In this document: piece by piece, positions 1 to 4,501 of the stretch | Layout: each line of letters begins with the position of its first letter | How positions within the stretch are numbered: the stretch's first letter is position 1 | Origin: Deltaproteobacteria bacterium | GTDB lineage: Bacteria > Desulfobacterota > Desulfobacteria > Desulfobacterales > B30-G6 | DNA length: 5,671 bases | Direction: 5' to 3' | Assembly (NCBI GenBank): GCA_003647375.1 | Contig: QMMS01000304.1 | Coordinates: forward strand, 1 to 5,671 | Program-made: the position numbers and the translations under genes | Notes under the pieces: model-generated | What the model was told of the DNA's origin: nothing | The model's database searches: none | The model's input: the letters and a program-made list of their open reading frames with translations, nothing else

Positions 1-47
1 GTGGTTTATCTAATCGGGTACTCCGATTCGATAAAGGATCTTTCTTT
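1..47 (+). repeat. Repeat F, copy 1 (hairpin)
   Basis: An imperfect inverted repeat pairs 6-17 with 23-34 (11 of 12 positions) around a five-base loop. The same block recurs at 2480-2538 and, shortened, near 2828-2858. It runs directly into repeat B at the shared core GTGTACTTGGCGTCC. An open frame crosses it but follows the repeat and resembles no protein, so I treat the block as non-coding. The copy may extend left beyond the window. Confidence 0.65.
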
Positions 48-160
48 GTGTACTTGGCGTCCAGTGGAATCCTCTTTACAAGGGACGCTTTCAGCGTCAT
101 TCCACCGGATAAATCTTGAGCGAAGCCCCGCAAAAAGCACGGGACAGGCTGGGCGGTTCA
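48..160 (+). repeat. Repeat B, copy 1 (nested hairpin)
   Basis: Near-identical to 1851-1960. It opens with GTGTACTTGGCGTCC and contains a nested stem-loop: GTGGAAT (64-70) pairs with ATTCCAC (99-105), and inside it GACGC (84-88) pairs with GCGTC (94-98) around TTTCA. Both copies keep the paired bases. It ends near GGGACAGGCTGGGCGGTT. It is probably a small non-autonomous or REP-like element; no transposase is linked to it here. Confidence 0.7.
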
Positions 161-196
161 TTCGGTGGATAGAGGCCGGAGATCAGGAGCCAGAAG

Positions 197-337
197 CTAT
201 TTTTCAAACAATTCAGAGTGCGTGCCGAGACGAACCGGTCTGAGTTCAAAATCCGTTATAGTATAAATCAGTAACCAATCATGTTCAATATGGCATTCCC
301 GAAAATCTATCCACTCCCCTTTCAACTTGAGGAGATC
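197..337 (-). pseudogene. C-terminal fragment of a YafQ-family mRNA interferase toxin
   Basis: The minus-strand frame ending at the stop codon 197-199 reads about 46 codons that match the C-terminal half of YafQ toxins, ribosome-dependent endoribonucleases of the RelE superfamily. Visible motifs are KLKGEW, FRECHIEHDWLLIY and LGTHSELF. These supply counterparts of residues important in E. coli YafQ: the His of RECH (290-292), the Asp of HDW (278-280), the His of GTH (218-220) and the final Phe (206-208). The N-terminal half and any start codon are missing. Homology stops where repeat A1 begins (about 340), so the repeat marks the breakpoint. No DinJ-type antitoxin lies upstream. A family member is normally about 90 residues, so this is about half a gene and presumably inactive. 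Assignment is from motif recognition only. Confidence 0.75.
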
Positions 338-339
338 TC

Positions 340-442
340 GGGGACGTCCTTGACTAATTGGACTTATTTTCTCTCTGTTGGATACCGAGAATCGATATTC
401 TACACATTTATTATTCGGTTCTGTAAATTTTCAACTTTGTGA
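340..442 (+). repeat. Repeat A, copy 1
   Basis: About 100 bases that align with 2992-3090 and 4125-4230, and over the first half with 1629-1682. Shared landmarks are GACTAATTGGACTTATT, a central ACCG..AATCGATAT and TTTATTATTCGGTTCTGT. All four copies have the same orientation. This copy abuts the truncated YafQ fragment on its left and precedes the hicBA-1 module. No coding potential is recognised. Confidence 0.8.
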
Positions 443-466
443 GGGTTAAAGGAAAGAGCTAATATT

Positions 467-489
467 AAACCACAAAGGCGCGAAGGACA
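467..489 (+). repeat. Repeat C, truncated copy
   Basis: The stretch ACCACAAAGGCGCGAAGGAC matches the left end of the C repeats at 1980, 2290, 2590 and 4275. The hairpin part is missing: the sequence breaks off directly at the 3' end of hicA-1. It therefore marks the junction of this TA module with the repeat background. Confidence 0.6.
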
Positions 490-491
490 TG

Positions 492-698
492 TCAGATTTT
501 AAAGTCTTCCTTATCAATGCCTGATTGCCTTATTATTGATGAAATCGTGCCCCTGGGTATCTCTTTTTTGGGGTCTGGAACAATTACAACGCGTTTGTCC
601 TTTTTAAACTTTTTATGGCTGCCCTTCTGTGAAACAAAGGTGAATTCGTTTTGTTTTAAAATCCGAATTATTTCTTTGGAAGACAAAAGTCTACGCAT
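492..698 (-). CDS. hicA: HicA-family mRNA interferase toxin (module 1)
   Basis: A 68-residue protein of the HicA/YcfA family, small double-stranded-RNA-binding-fold endoribonucleases that cleave mRNA independently of the ribosome. It opens MRRLLSSKEIIRILKQN, then carries the family signature VSQKGSHKKF with the catalytic His at residue 28, a basic strand, and the C-terminal GTISSIIRQSGIDKEDF helix. All core elements are present, so it looks intact. The chosen ATG at 698 matches the usual family start. An ATG at 707 would add three residues (MLS), but its AGGGG lies only three bases upstream, against 12 for 698. Either start lies inside the 3' end of hicB-1, so the pair is probably translationally coupled. 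Base use is AT-rich, like mntA and unlike tacAT. Confidence 0.9.
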   Translation of the reverse strand: MRRLLSSKEIIRILKQNEFTFVSQKGSHKKFKKDKRVVIVPDPKKEIPRGTISSIIRQSGIDKEDFKI

Positions 699-903
699 GG
701 ATAACATCTTCCCCTAAAAGCGTTTCTCCAATGACATGATATTCACTATTATCATTTTCATCCTCAAAAAAGAGGGACACTGCTTCTTTTAAAGCAGATA
801 TTGCCTCGTCAATAGTTTTTCCGAAACTGGAGACATCGACATTAAGGCATTGCGATACATAATATTCACCTTCTCTATAGACCACATATTTTATATTTTT
901 CAT
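691..903 (-). CDS. hicB: HicB-family antitoxin (module 1)
   Basis: A 70-residue acidic protein matching the HicB/UPF0150 antitoxin fold, a partial RNase-H-like domain that binds and inhibits HicA. The N-terminal strands YVVYREGEYYVSQCLNVDVSS are followed by the characteristic helix TIDEAISALKEAVSLFFED (about residues 30-48). The remaining 20 residues show no helix-turn-helix or ribbon-helix-helix, so a DNA-binding domain is not evident and autoregulation is uncertain. The ATG at 903 has a strong Shine-Dalgarno GGAGG (910-914) six bases upstream. The antitoxin comes first and overlaps the toxin start, the reverse of the E. coli hicA-hicB order. Repeat D1 lies immediately upstream; I could not define a convincing promoter there. 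Confidence 0.88.
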   Translation of the reverse strand: MKNIKYVVYREGEYYVSQCLNVDVSSFGKTIDEAISALKEAVSLFFEDENDNSEYHVIGETLLGEDVIHA

Positions 904-946
904 CTTATACCTCCGTCTTGCGTTGTGGTTTATACGAATGATAGGG

Positions 947-1075
947 TCAAGTCTGCTCTTGACTCTTATAGATGCGGATGTTCAACTCTTTGATCCAATT
1001 TTCCAGTTGCGGATCATTTTTGAAGGCTTTTAGTTTACAATTCCAGAGAAAAACCATAAACAAATCACCTGTCAT
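947..1075 (-). pseudogene. D1: 3' coding remnant, possibly of a REP-type transposase
   Basis: The frame ending at 947 reads KNDPQLENWIKELNIRIYKS then QEQT and stop. The second copy (4414-4490) encodes almost the same residues (KNDPQLEKRIKELNIRIYK, then RQEQT), so the two copies agree at protein level up to the stop codon. An ATG at 1075 would give 42 residues, but the N-terminal part is unlike the other copy. The GGGTCAAGTCTGCTCTTGAC stretch around the stop and the basic helical tail resemble, from memory, the C-termini of IS200-like (Y1) REP-associated transposases. That identification is tentative. No catalytic region is present. Confidence 0.4.
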
Positions 1076-1093
1076 TGCAGTGTAGGTGTGTGG

Positions 1094-1290
1094 TCACATC
1101 TTTTCAATTTCTCTCTTTAACTCAAGAATATCCTTTTTAATCGTATTCCAAACTTGATCAAGGTCCACGCCGAAATACTCGTGAATAAGGATGTTTCTCA
1201 TAGCGGTAATTTCATACCATGGGTATAGTTCTCGATTGCTGTAATCGATTCTCGAATATGTTCGATAAGGACATATGGATCTTTTTTCAT
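1094..1290 (-). pseudogene. hepT: HepT (HEPN/DUF86) toxin gene with internal deletion and frameshift
   Basis: HepT is the HEPN RNase toxin of type VII MntA/HepT systems, normally about 110-115 residues. The N-terminus is present from the ATG at 1290 (MKKDPYVLIEHIRESITAIE, then NY), in a frame that soon hits a stop. The C-terminus is in the next frame (about 1225-1094): PWYEITAMRNILIHEYFG, then VDLDQVW and a charged tail. It keeps the complete active-site motif R-x4-H-x-Y (Arg at 1196-1198, His at 1181-1183, Tyr at 1175-1177). The intervening 45 or so residues, where this family has its conserved QDAVIRN-type helix, are missing, with the junction around 1217-1230. Its ATG overlaps the mntA stop (ATGA), the normal operon arrangement. 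A 35-residue C-terminal piece could start at an in-frame ATG (1201), but I have no evidence that it is made. Confidence 0.88.
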
Positions 1291-1580
1291 AATATCCGCA
1301 CCTGCTCTTTCAATACCCTTTGCCGAATATTTCTATTCAAGTACTTCAGGGAGACAAGATCCACTTTCCGGCCTAACGCCTCCTCAAGTTCCCGTTTTAA
1401 GCCAATAACATCGAATATGCTCACGCCTTCATTGTATTCAAGCAAGAAATCGATGTCGCTTTCTATCTTTTCTTCAGATCTTACAAAAGATCCAAATATA
1501 GCAGCATATGTGACCCCATTTCTTTTAAAAATCGGCACAGAAAGTTGGGATACTGAATTTATCCTATCTTTATTTTTCAT
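1287..1580 (-). CDS. mntA: MntA-type minimal nucleotidyltransferase antitoxin
   Basis: A 97-residue minimal nucleotidyltransferase (polymerase-beta fold). In characterised type VII systems MntA AMPylates the Tyr of the HepT R-x4-H-x-Y motif and so neutralises it. The core is intact: AIFGSFVRSEE..SDIDFLLEY gives Gly30-Ser31, Asp42 and Asp44, and VDLVS supplies the third acidic residue, Asp74. The ATG at 1580 is chosen because the family core begins shortly after it and no conserved residues precede it; a TTG at 1616 would add 12 residues. No clear Shine-Dalgarno is visible. It is the first gene of an operon with hepT, overlapping by four bases. Because hepT is broken, this is an antitoxin whose partner gene no longer encodes a complete toxin. 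Repeat A2 lies just upstream. Confidence 0.88.
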   Translation of the reverse strand: MKNKDRINSVSQLSVPIFKRNGVTYAAIFGSFVRSEEKIESDIDFLLEYNEGVSIFDVIGLKRELEEALGRKVDLVSLKYLNRNIRQRVLKEQVRIL

Positions 1581-1628
1581 TTGATCGCTTTTATCATAGA
1601 AGAACTTGGTTATCAATGATAGGGATTT

Positions 1629-1682
1629 CAGGGACCTTGACTAATTAGACTTATTTTCTCTCTGCTAGGCACTGTACATCGG
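1629..1682 (+). repeat. Repeat A, copy 2 (left half only)
   Basis: GACTAATTAGACTTATTTT and CTAGGCACTGTACATCGG match the left half of repeat A. The copy breaks off where a run of AGATCTGAAGTCGGAGG-type short repeats begins. It lies upstream of mntA, so copies 1 and 2 enclose the hicBA-1 and mntA/hepT block in direct orientation. Confidence 0.7.
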
Positions 1683-1713
1683 AAGTCAGAGATCTGAAGT
1701 CGGAGGTCGGTAA
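1679..1713 (+). repeat. AGATCAGAAG-type degenerate short repeat tract
   Basis: Variants of GGAAGTCAGAGATCTGAAGTC follow one another here. Similar tracts occur near 176-196, 4091-4122 and 5099-5160, each next to one of the larger repeats. They look like degenerate short-unit repeats. From 1714 to 1828 I see only one short minus-strand open stretch (ending at 1764, containing VFEMLDQLLTVESKPKRSGT), which I cannot identify. Confidence 0.5.
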
Positions 1714-1828
1714 CTGAGCGCCACCTGGTTCTTGGCTTTTGATGTATTTGGCTTGTTCTTCCTTCACGTACCCGATCTTTTCGGTTTGCTTTCAACAGTC
1801 AGTAGCTGATCAAGCATTTCAAAAACAA

Positions 1829-1962
1829 CTCTGTTAATTTTTCAACTTCGTGTACTTGGCGTCCAGTGGAATCCTTTTTACAAGGGACGCTTTCAGCGTT
1901 ATTCCACCGGATAAATCTTGAGCAAAGCCCCGCGAAGAGAACGGGACAGGCTGGGTGGTTAA
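1829..1962 (+). repeat. Repeat A 3' end fused to repeat B, copy 2
   Basis: Begins with the A-family tail (CTGTTAATTTTTCAACTTCG) and continues into a full repeat B with only a few differences from 48-160. The nested stem is kept: GTGGAAT (1866-1872) with ATTCCAC (1901-1907), and ACGC/GCGT inside. It passes through GGTTAAAAAATGAAAAAG into repeat C1. A minus-strand open frame over 1799-2056 translates repeat sequence and is not a gene. Confidence 0.7.
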
Positions 1963-1979
1963 AAAATGAAAAAGAAATA

Positions 1980-2073
1980 ATGAACCGCAAAGGCACGAAG
2001 GACGCTAAGATTTGTTTTTTTACCTGATCGGGGTAATCGATCAGGCAAACCATCATGCCCTGGCGGGCAATAA
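1980..2073 (+). repeat. Repeat C, copy 1 (hairpin)
   Basis: Left block GAACCGCAAAGGCACGAAGG and GACGCTAAGATTTG, then a T-tract, then a stem CCTGATCG (2023-2030) with CGATCAGG (2038-2045), then ACCATCATGCCCTGGCGGGCAA. The innermost pair is G:C here, but A:T in copies 2 and 4. The block GGACGCTAAG is an inverted partner of CTTGGCGTCC in the preceding B repeat, so B plus C may form one larger unit of about 160 bases. Confidence 0.75.
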
Positions 2074-2077
2074 TTTA

Positions 2078-2230
2078 TCATCTCTCGATGTTATTTATCA
2101 TTCTCTTTATGCCATATTTCATCAAGATCACGTTCCAGTTGAGCAGGAAACCTAATTGGAGGCCAGTGATTTTTAAGTAGGTTAGGAGTAGTGCTTCATG
2201 GATGAATGGACGATGGATTTGGCTGTGTAT
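2078..2230 (-). pseudogene. C-terminal fragment of a GxxExxY-family protein
   Basis: The frame ending at stop 2078-2080 reads IHEALLLTYLKITGLQLGF, then LLNWNVILMKYGIKRMINN and IER. This matches the conserved C-terminus of GxxExxY proteins (usually about 125 residues; AQLL.YLK..G..LGLLINF..), a PD-(D/E)xK-like family of uncertain function common in variable genome regions. The match is clear from 2200 down to 2078. Upstream, to about 2230, the same frame stays open but the match fades (HSQIHRPF), and the GxxExxY signature and catalytic region are missing. Repeat C1 touches its 3' end and C2 begins about 35 bases beyond its 5' remnant. It looks like a relic trimmed by repeat-associated deletion. 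Confidence 0.65.
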
Positions 2231-2264
2231 TCGACGTTCATGTGCAATAGGATGTCGCGATTAG

Positions 2265-2380
2265 GATAAAAGTAAAGAGTAAAGACAAAATGGACCACAA
2301 AGGCGCGAAGGACGCTAAGATTTTATTTTTACCTGATCAGGGCAACTGATCAGGTAAACCATCATGCCCTTCGGGTAATT
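2265..2380 (+). repeat. Repeat C, copy 2 (perfect hairpin)
   Basis: Preceded by GGATAAAAGTAAAGAGTAAA, which resembles the lead-in of copy 4. ACCACAAAGGCGCGAAGGAC is followed by GCTAAGATTTTA, then a perfect stem ACCTGATCA (2331-2339) with TGATCAGGT (2347-2355), loop GGGCAAC, then ACCATCATGCCCTTCGGGTAA. Same orientation as the other C copies. Confidence 0.75.
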
Positions 2381-2479
2381 TGCATTTCATTGTCATTTAT
2401 CTATTGTTTCATATATGGGTGGCGTCATATTTATGGGTAGCATTAAAAAGGTAACCGATGTAAATGTTGATGAACGTAC

Positions 2480-2553
2480 CCGAAGGGTGGAGTGGTTTGT
2501 CGAATAGGGCACCCCGATTCGATAATAGATCTTTCTTTGTGTACTTGGCGTCT
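2480..2553 (+). repeat. Repeat F, copy 2 (hairpin)
   Basis: Matches 1-62. The stem pairs 2497-2508 with 2514-2525 imperfectly, and CCGATTCGATAA is conserved exactly. It continues with GATCTTTCTTTGTGTACTTGGCGTC, the same junction core that opens repeat B at position 48. Here only a stub of B remains (AAGCGAAGCGGGCGGTT) before repeat C3. From 2381 to 2480 I see nothing beyond a 30-codon open stretch without recognisable homology. Confidence 0.65.
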
Positions 2554-2559
2554 TAAGCG

Positions 2560-2713
2560 AAGCGGGCGGTTAAAAATGAAAAAAAATAATGAACCGCAAG
2601 ACACAAAGGACGCTAAGATTTTGTTTTTTACCTGATCGGGGACCAGTCTTCGCTCTTCGAGCTTCGCCTCGGCAAGTACCGATCAGGTAAATCATCATGC
2701 CCTGACAGGCAAT
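2560..2713 (+). repeat. Repeat C, copy 3, with an insertion in the hairpin loop
   Basis: Lead-in GCGGGCGGTTAAAAATG, then GAACCGCAAGACACAAAGG, ACGCTAAGATTTTG and a stem ACCTGATCGG (2630-2639) with CCGATCAGGT (2679-2688). The loop is 39 bases instead of 7; the extra sequence has its own short dyad around CTTCGAGCTTCG. The copy ends with ATCATCATGCCCTGACAGGCAA. The overlapping minus-strand open frame (2570-2773) is a by-product of the repeat. Confidence 0.7.
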
Positions 2714-2871
2714 CGGTATTTTTCCTATATTACCTTTCTCAACAATATTCTCAAAGTGTAGTTTTAGTACCAATTGTTAGTGTGTTACGTGCGATAGATG
2801 AAAATGGCTTCATGGAAATACCTGAAGGGTTGAGGGGTTTATCGAATCGACCGATAGGGTCAGTGATGAAC
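2714..2871. other. Gap without a recognisable gene; partial repeat F at its right end
   Basis: AT-rich sequence between repeat C3 and the parE relic. Around 2826-2858, ACCTGAAGGGTTGAGGGGTTTATCGAATCG resembles the start of repeat F, with TTATCGAATCG intact but only a stub of the opposite arm. One plus-strand frame contains LRAIDENGFMEIPEGL, but it has no clear start, runs into the repeat and matches nothing I know. I see no promoter or RNA structure I would defend. Confidence 0.4.
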
Positions 2872-2964
2872 CTATAAATGGCTTTCCATATCCATACTAT
2901 CATGCAAAATGCGTATGCTCTCAATGTCATCCAGGGCTTTTGCGGTGATATGGAAATCCGGCAT
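2872..2964 (-). pseudogene. 30-codon ParE-like relic: toxin N- and C-termini joined in frame
   Basis: The ATG at 2964 opens MPDFHITAKALDDIES, which resembles the first strand and helix of RelE/ParE toxins (M-x-x-ahxL-T-x-x-A-x-x-D-hxxI). It continues without a break into IRILHDSMDMESHL and stop, which resembles the last strand and C-terminus of ParE (V/I-R-I/V-L-H-x-x-x-D-I/M). ParE proteins are about 90-100 residues, so roughly 65 central residues would be missing in one in-frame deletion. There is no good Shine-Dalgarno and no ParD-type antitoxin upstream, where repeat A3 starts about 28 bases away. The alternative is a coincidental short ORF, but finding both ends in the correct order and frame argues against that. 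Function, if any, is unknown. Confidence 0.5.
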
Positions 2965-2991
2965 TAACAGGAGCTTTCTTACAGAGGCGTT

Positions 2992-3090
2992 GGGGACATT
3001 TTTGGCTAATTGGACTTATATTTTCTATGTTAGGCACCGGACAATTGATATTCTTCATATTTATTATTCGGTTCTGTTAATTTATGAAGT
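2992..3090 (+). repeat. Repeat A, copy 3
   Basis: GGGGACATTTTTGGCTAATT, GGACTTATATTTTCTATG, GGCACCGGACAATTGATATT and TTTATTATTCGGTTCTGTTA align with copies 1 and 4. It ends at TTTATGAAG instead of the TTTTTCAACTTCGTG tail. It sits just downstream of tacT, while copy 4 sits upstream of tacA, so the two enclose the TacAT module as direct repeats. Confidence 0.8.
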
Positions 3091-3106
3091 TATAGGCGAA
3101 TATCCA

Positions 3107-3610
3107 CTATTCAATAGATTTTAAAGGCAGGAATAGTCTTGGGCTATCATCGCTTAGACGGGCAAATCCAAACTGCTTATAAAAATCTTTGGCTTTGTCG
3201 TCAATGGCATCCACAACCATGGCATAGATTGCAATTTGGACACTGACCGATAGTGTTCGCTTAATCGCATCAGCCAGTAGCATTTTTCCAATCCCATATC
3301 CCTGAGCAGTTTTGCTAACCGCCAGTCTGCCAATCAGTGCGGCGGGAACTGGATGCTTTGGCAACTTCCGCGCAAGCTTTTCAGGCAATTGGTTTAGTTC
3401 AATGGATAAAGTACTAAGGCTGTAATAACCAACCACCTTCTTTGGGTTATCCGGCAGCGTCGCTACAAAAATACGACTGATGCGGCGCTTGATATCTTGC
3501 CCAGCTTGTTTATGAATATAGCGATCCAGCGCTTCTACATCACAGTGGAAGGCAGCTCTATCATGAGTGGTGTTAAGCGGCTCTATGACCAGATTTTGAA
3601 AATCAGTCAT
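3107..3610 (-). CDS. tacT: GNAT-family acetyltransferase toxin, TacT/AtaT type
   Basis: A 167-residue GCN5-related N-acetyltransferase of the toxin clade that acetylates the amino group of charged aminoacyl-tRNA and so stops translation. Order of elements: N-terminal FHCDVEALDRYIHKQA (about 21-36), strands RIFVATL and KVVGYYSLSTLSI, the conserved PAALIGRLAVS strand (89-99), the acetyl-CoA pyrophosphate loop Q103-G-Y-G-I-G108, and the C-terminal DFYKQFGF with Tyr144 where TacT has its catalytic tyrosine. Length and motifs are complete. The ATG at 3610 overlaps the antitoxin stop by four bases (ATGA), and no separate Shine-Dalgarno is seen, so translation is probably coupled to tacA. Substrate tRNA cannot be read from the sequence. 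The gene looks less AT-rich than hicBA-1 and mntA. Confidence 0.92.
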   Translation of the reverse strand: MTDFQNLVIEPLNTTHDRAAFHCDVEALDRYIHKQAGQDIKRRISRIFVATLPDNPKKVVGYYSLSTLSIELNQLPEKLARKLPKHPVPAALIGRLAVSKTAQGYGIGKMLLADAIKRTLSVSVQIAIYAMVVDAIDDKAKDFYKQFGFARLSDDSPRLFLPLKSIE

Positions 3611-3894
3611 TTGCCGACAACGCGCTTATCATGTTCTTCAAGAGCTACGGTCAATCTGCGATTAAAATGTAACGGCGCTGCCAACGCATCGAAAAAAGCC
3701 CTGGAATTTTTCGCATTCAAAGTCATCATCTCATGGTCCTGAACAGTTTTCTCTGCACGTTCCAAGGCACCGGTCAGAATGAAATGACTGATAGTTTTGC
3801 CCTCAAAGCCAGCCGCACGTTCTATGAGATGCTTTGCGCTGCTCTTCAGACGGAGGTTGATCCGCTCGTTTCTTTTGTCAGTTGCCGCATCCAT
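3607..3894 (-). CDS. tacA: DUF1778 (TacA-type) ribbon-helix-helix antitoxin
   Basis: A 95-residue antitoxin of the DUF1778 family. Residues 9-50 (NERINLRLKSSAKHLIERAA, then helix TISHFILTGALERAE) form the ribbon-helix-helix DNA-binding domain. Residues from about 57 (MTLNAKNSRAFFDALAAP) match the C-terminal arm that wraps and blocks the GNAT toxin. The start is set at the ATG at 3894 because AGGAG (3903-3907) lies eight bases before it; an in-frame ATG at 3918 precedes that ribosome-binding site and would add eight residues. First gene of the tacAT operon, overlapping tacT by four bases. As an RHH protein it is expected to repress its own promoter, which can be placed just upstream. Confidence 0.92.
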   Translation of the reverse strand: MDAATDKRNERINLRLKSSAKHLIERAAGFEGKTISHFILTGALERAEKTVQDHEMMTLNAKNSRAFFDALAAPLHFNRRLTVALEEHDKRVVGK

Positions 3895-3902
3895 AGTAAA
3901 AA

Positions 3903-3907
3903 CTCCT
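3903..3907 (-). promoter_or_regulatory. Ribosome-binding site of tacA
   Basis: AGGAG on the minus strand, eight bases before the ATG at 3894. It lies downstream of the alternative ATG at 3918 and so decides the start codon. Confidence 0.75.
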
Positions 3908-3932
3908 ATTATTGTCATAAAACATACTAAAT

Positions 3933-3961
3933 AATGTACGTCATATTGGTGCCTTTGTCAA
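3933..3961 (-). promoter_or_regulatory. Sigma-70-type promoter of the tacAT operon
   Basis: On the minus strand, TTGACA (3956-3961) and TACATT (3933-3938) are separated by exactly 17 bases, with tacA starting about 40 bases downstream. The -35 box is a perfect consensus and the -10 matches at four of six positions. A small dyad, ACAT (3934-3937) and ATGT (3922-3925) on the minus strand around an AT-rich centre, overlaps the -10 and could be part of an operator for the TacA ribbon-helix-helix domain; that part is inference. Confidence 0.65.
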
Positions 3962-4024
3962 CTATATTTTGACGTCTTGAATAGACCGGGACATCCTATA
4001 ATCCCCACGTGTTCAGGGACATTC

Positions 4025-4072
4025 GTGCAGAGCGTGCACAGCGAAACCTTCGCATAACTTCCCAAATTCGAT
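4025..4072 (+). repeat. Repeat E, copy 1
   Basis: GTGCAGAGCGTGCACAGCG, AAACCTTCGCATAACTTCCC and AAATTCGA match 5044-5090 with about nine differences. It opens with a dyad, GTGCA-GAGCG-TGCAC. It is followed, like copy 2, by an AGATCAGAAG tract. No coding content is recognised between 3970 and here. Confidence 0.7.
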
Positions 4073-4124
4073 CCGTAAATCAAATGCAGCGATCAGAAAT
4101 TGGTGGCCGGAGATCAGAAGACCT

Positions 4125-4242
4125 CGGGACCCTACTGAACTAATTGGATTTATTCTGTCTCTGATAGACACCGGACAATCGATATATTTCACATTTATTA
4201 TTCGGTTCTGTTAATTTTTCAACTTCGTGTACTTGGCGTCCT
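4125..4242 (+). repeat. Repeat A, copy 4, with full 3' tail
   Basis: The fullest copy: GAACTAATTGGATTTATTC, ACACCGGACAATCGATATAT, TTTATTATTCGGTTCTGTTA and then TTTTTCAACTTCGTG, ending at TACTTGGCGTCC. That last motif is also the entry point of repeat B (48 and 1851) and of F2, so A, B and F share a junction core. Lies upstream of tacA and downstream of hicA-2. Confidence 0.8.
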
Positions 4243-4246
4243 GGGG

Positions 4247-4368
4247 GATAAGGGTAAAGGGTAAAAGCAAAAATTGAACCACTAAGGCACGAAGGACACA
4301 AAGGATTTGTTTTTTTACCTGATCAGAGCAACTGATCAGGTAAACCATCACGCCCTGCGGGCAATATT
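4247..4368 (+). repeat. Repeat C, copy 4 (perfect hairpin)
   Basis: Lead-in GGATAAGGGTAAAGGGTAAA resembles copy 2. GAACCACTAAGGCACGAAGG, GATTTGTTTTTTT, then a perfect stem ACCTGATCA (4317-4325) with TGATCAGGT (4333-4341) and loop GAGCAAC, then ACCATCACGCCCTGCGGGCAA. Directly follows repeat A4, so A-core-C forms one contiguous unit here. Confidence 0.75.
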
Positions 4369-4413
4369 ATTTCCCTTACATTTTCGTATTATTTGGCACC
4401 TATAATAATGGGG

Positions 4414-4490
4414 TCAAGTCTGCTCTTGTCTCTTATAGATGCGGATGTTCAACTCTTTGATCCGCTTTTCCAGTTGCGGATCGTTTTTGT
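4414..4490 (-). pseudogene. D2: second copy of the 3' coding remnant
   Basis: Encodes KNDPQLEKRIKELNIRIYK, RQEQT and stop on the minus strand, with the same GGGTCAAGTCTGCTCTTG flank as 947-1030. Differences from copy 1 cluster at a few codons and keep the frame open, so both derive from one real gene's 3' end. It sits about ten bases downstream of hicA-2, whereas D1 sits upstream of hicB-1. Tentatively a Y1/REP-type transposase C-terminus. Confidence 0.4.
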
Positions 4491-4501
4491 ATGAAAAACT
4501 T

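Noticed and set aside
1..243. 80-codon plus-strand open frame at the left edge
   Set aside because: It translates repeats F1 and B1 and runs antisense over the YafQ fragment; no domain is recognised and the same text recurs as non-coding repeat at 1851.
904..960. Promoter for hicBA module 1 (TTGACC and TATAAA on the minus strand)
   Set aside because: The two boxes are only about ten bases apart, too close for a sigma-70 promoter; no better pair was found.
1219..1584. 121-codon plus-strand open frame
   Set aside because: Antisense to mntA and the start of hepT, both of which carry clear family motifs on the minus strand; its own translation shows no motif.
1581..1616. N-terminal extension of mntA from TTG at 1616
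   Set aside because: Non-ATG start, no Shine-Dalgarno, and the 12 added residues precede the conserved domain; ATG 1580 fits the family better.
1799..2056. 85-codon minus-strand open frame
   Set aside because: Composed almost entirely of repeats B2 and C1 read in reverse.
2415..2507. 30-codon plus-strand open stretch (contains MGSIKKVTDVNVDERTRRVE)
   Set aside because: Charged and protein-like, but its 3' end is repeat F2 sequence, no ribosome-binding site is seen and I recognise no family.
2570..2773. 67-codon minus-strand open frame
   Set aside because: Mostly repeat C3 in reverse; no homology recognised and no good start context.
340..4368. CRISPR array, given many direct repeats
   Set aside because: Repeat units are about 50-120 bases, diverged, irregularly spaced by hundreds of bases and separated by genes; no spacer-like regularity.
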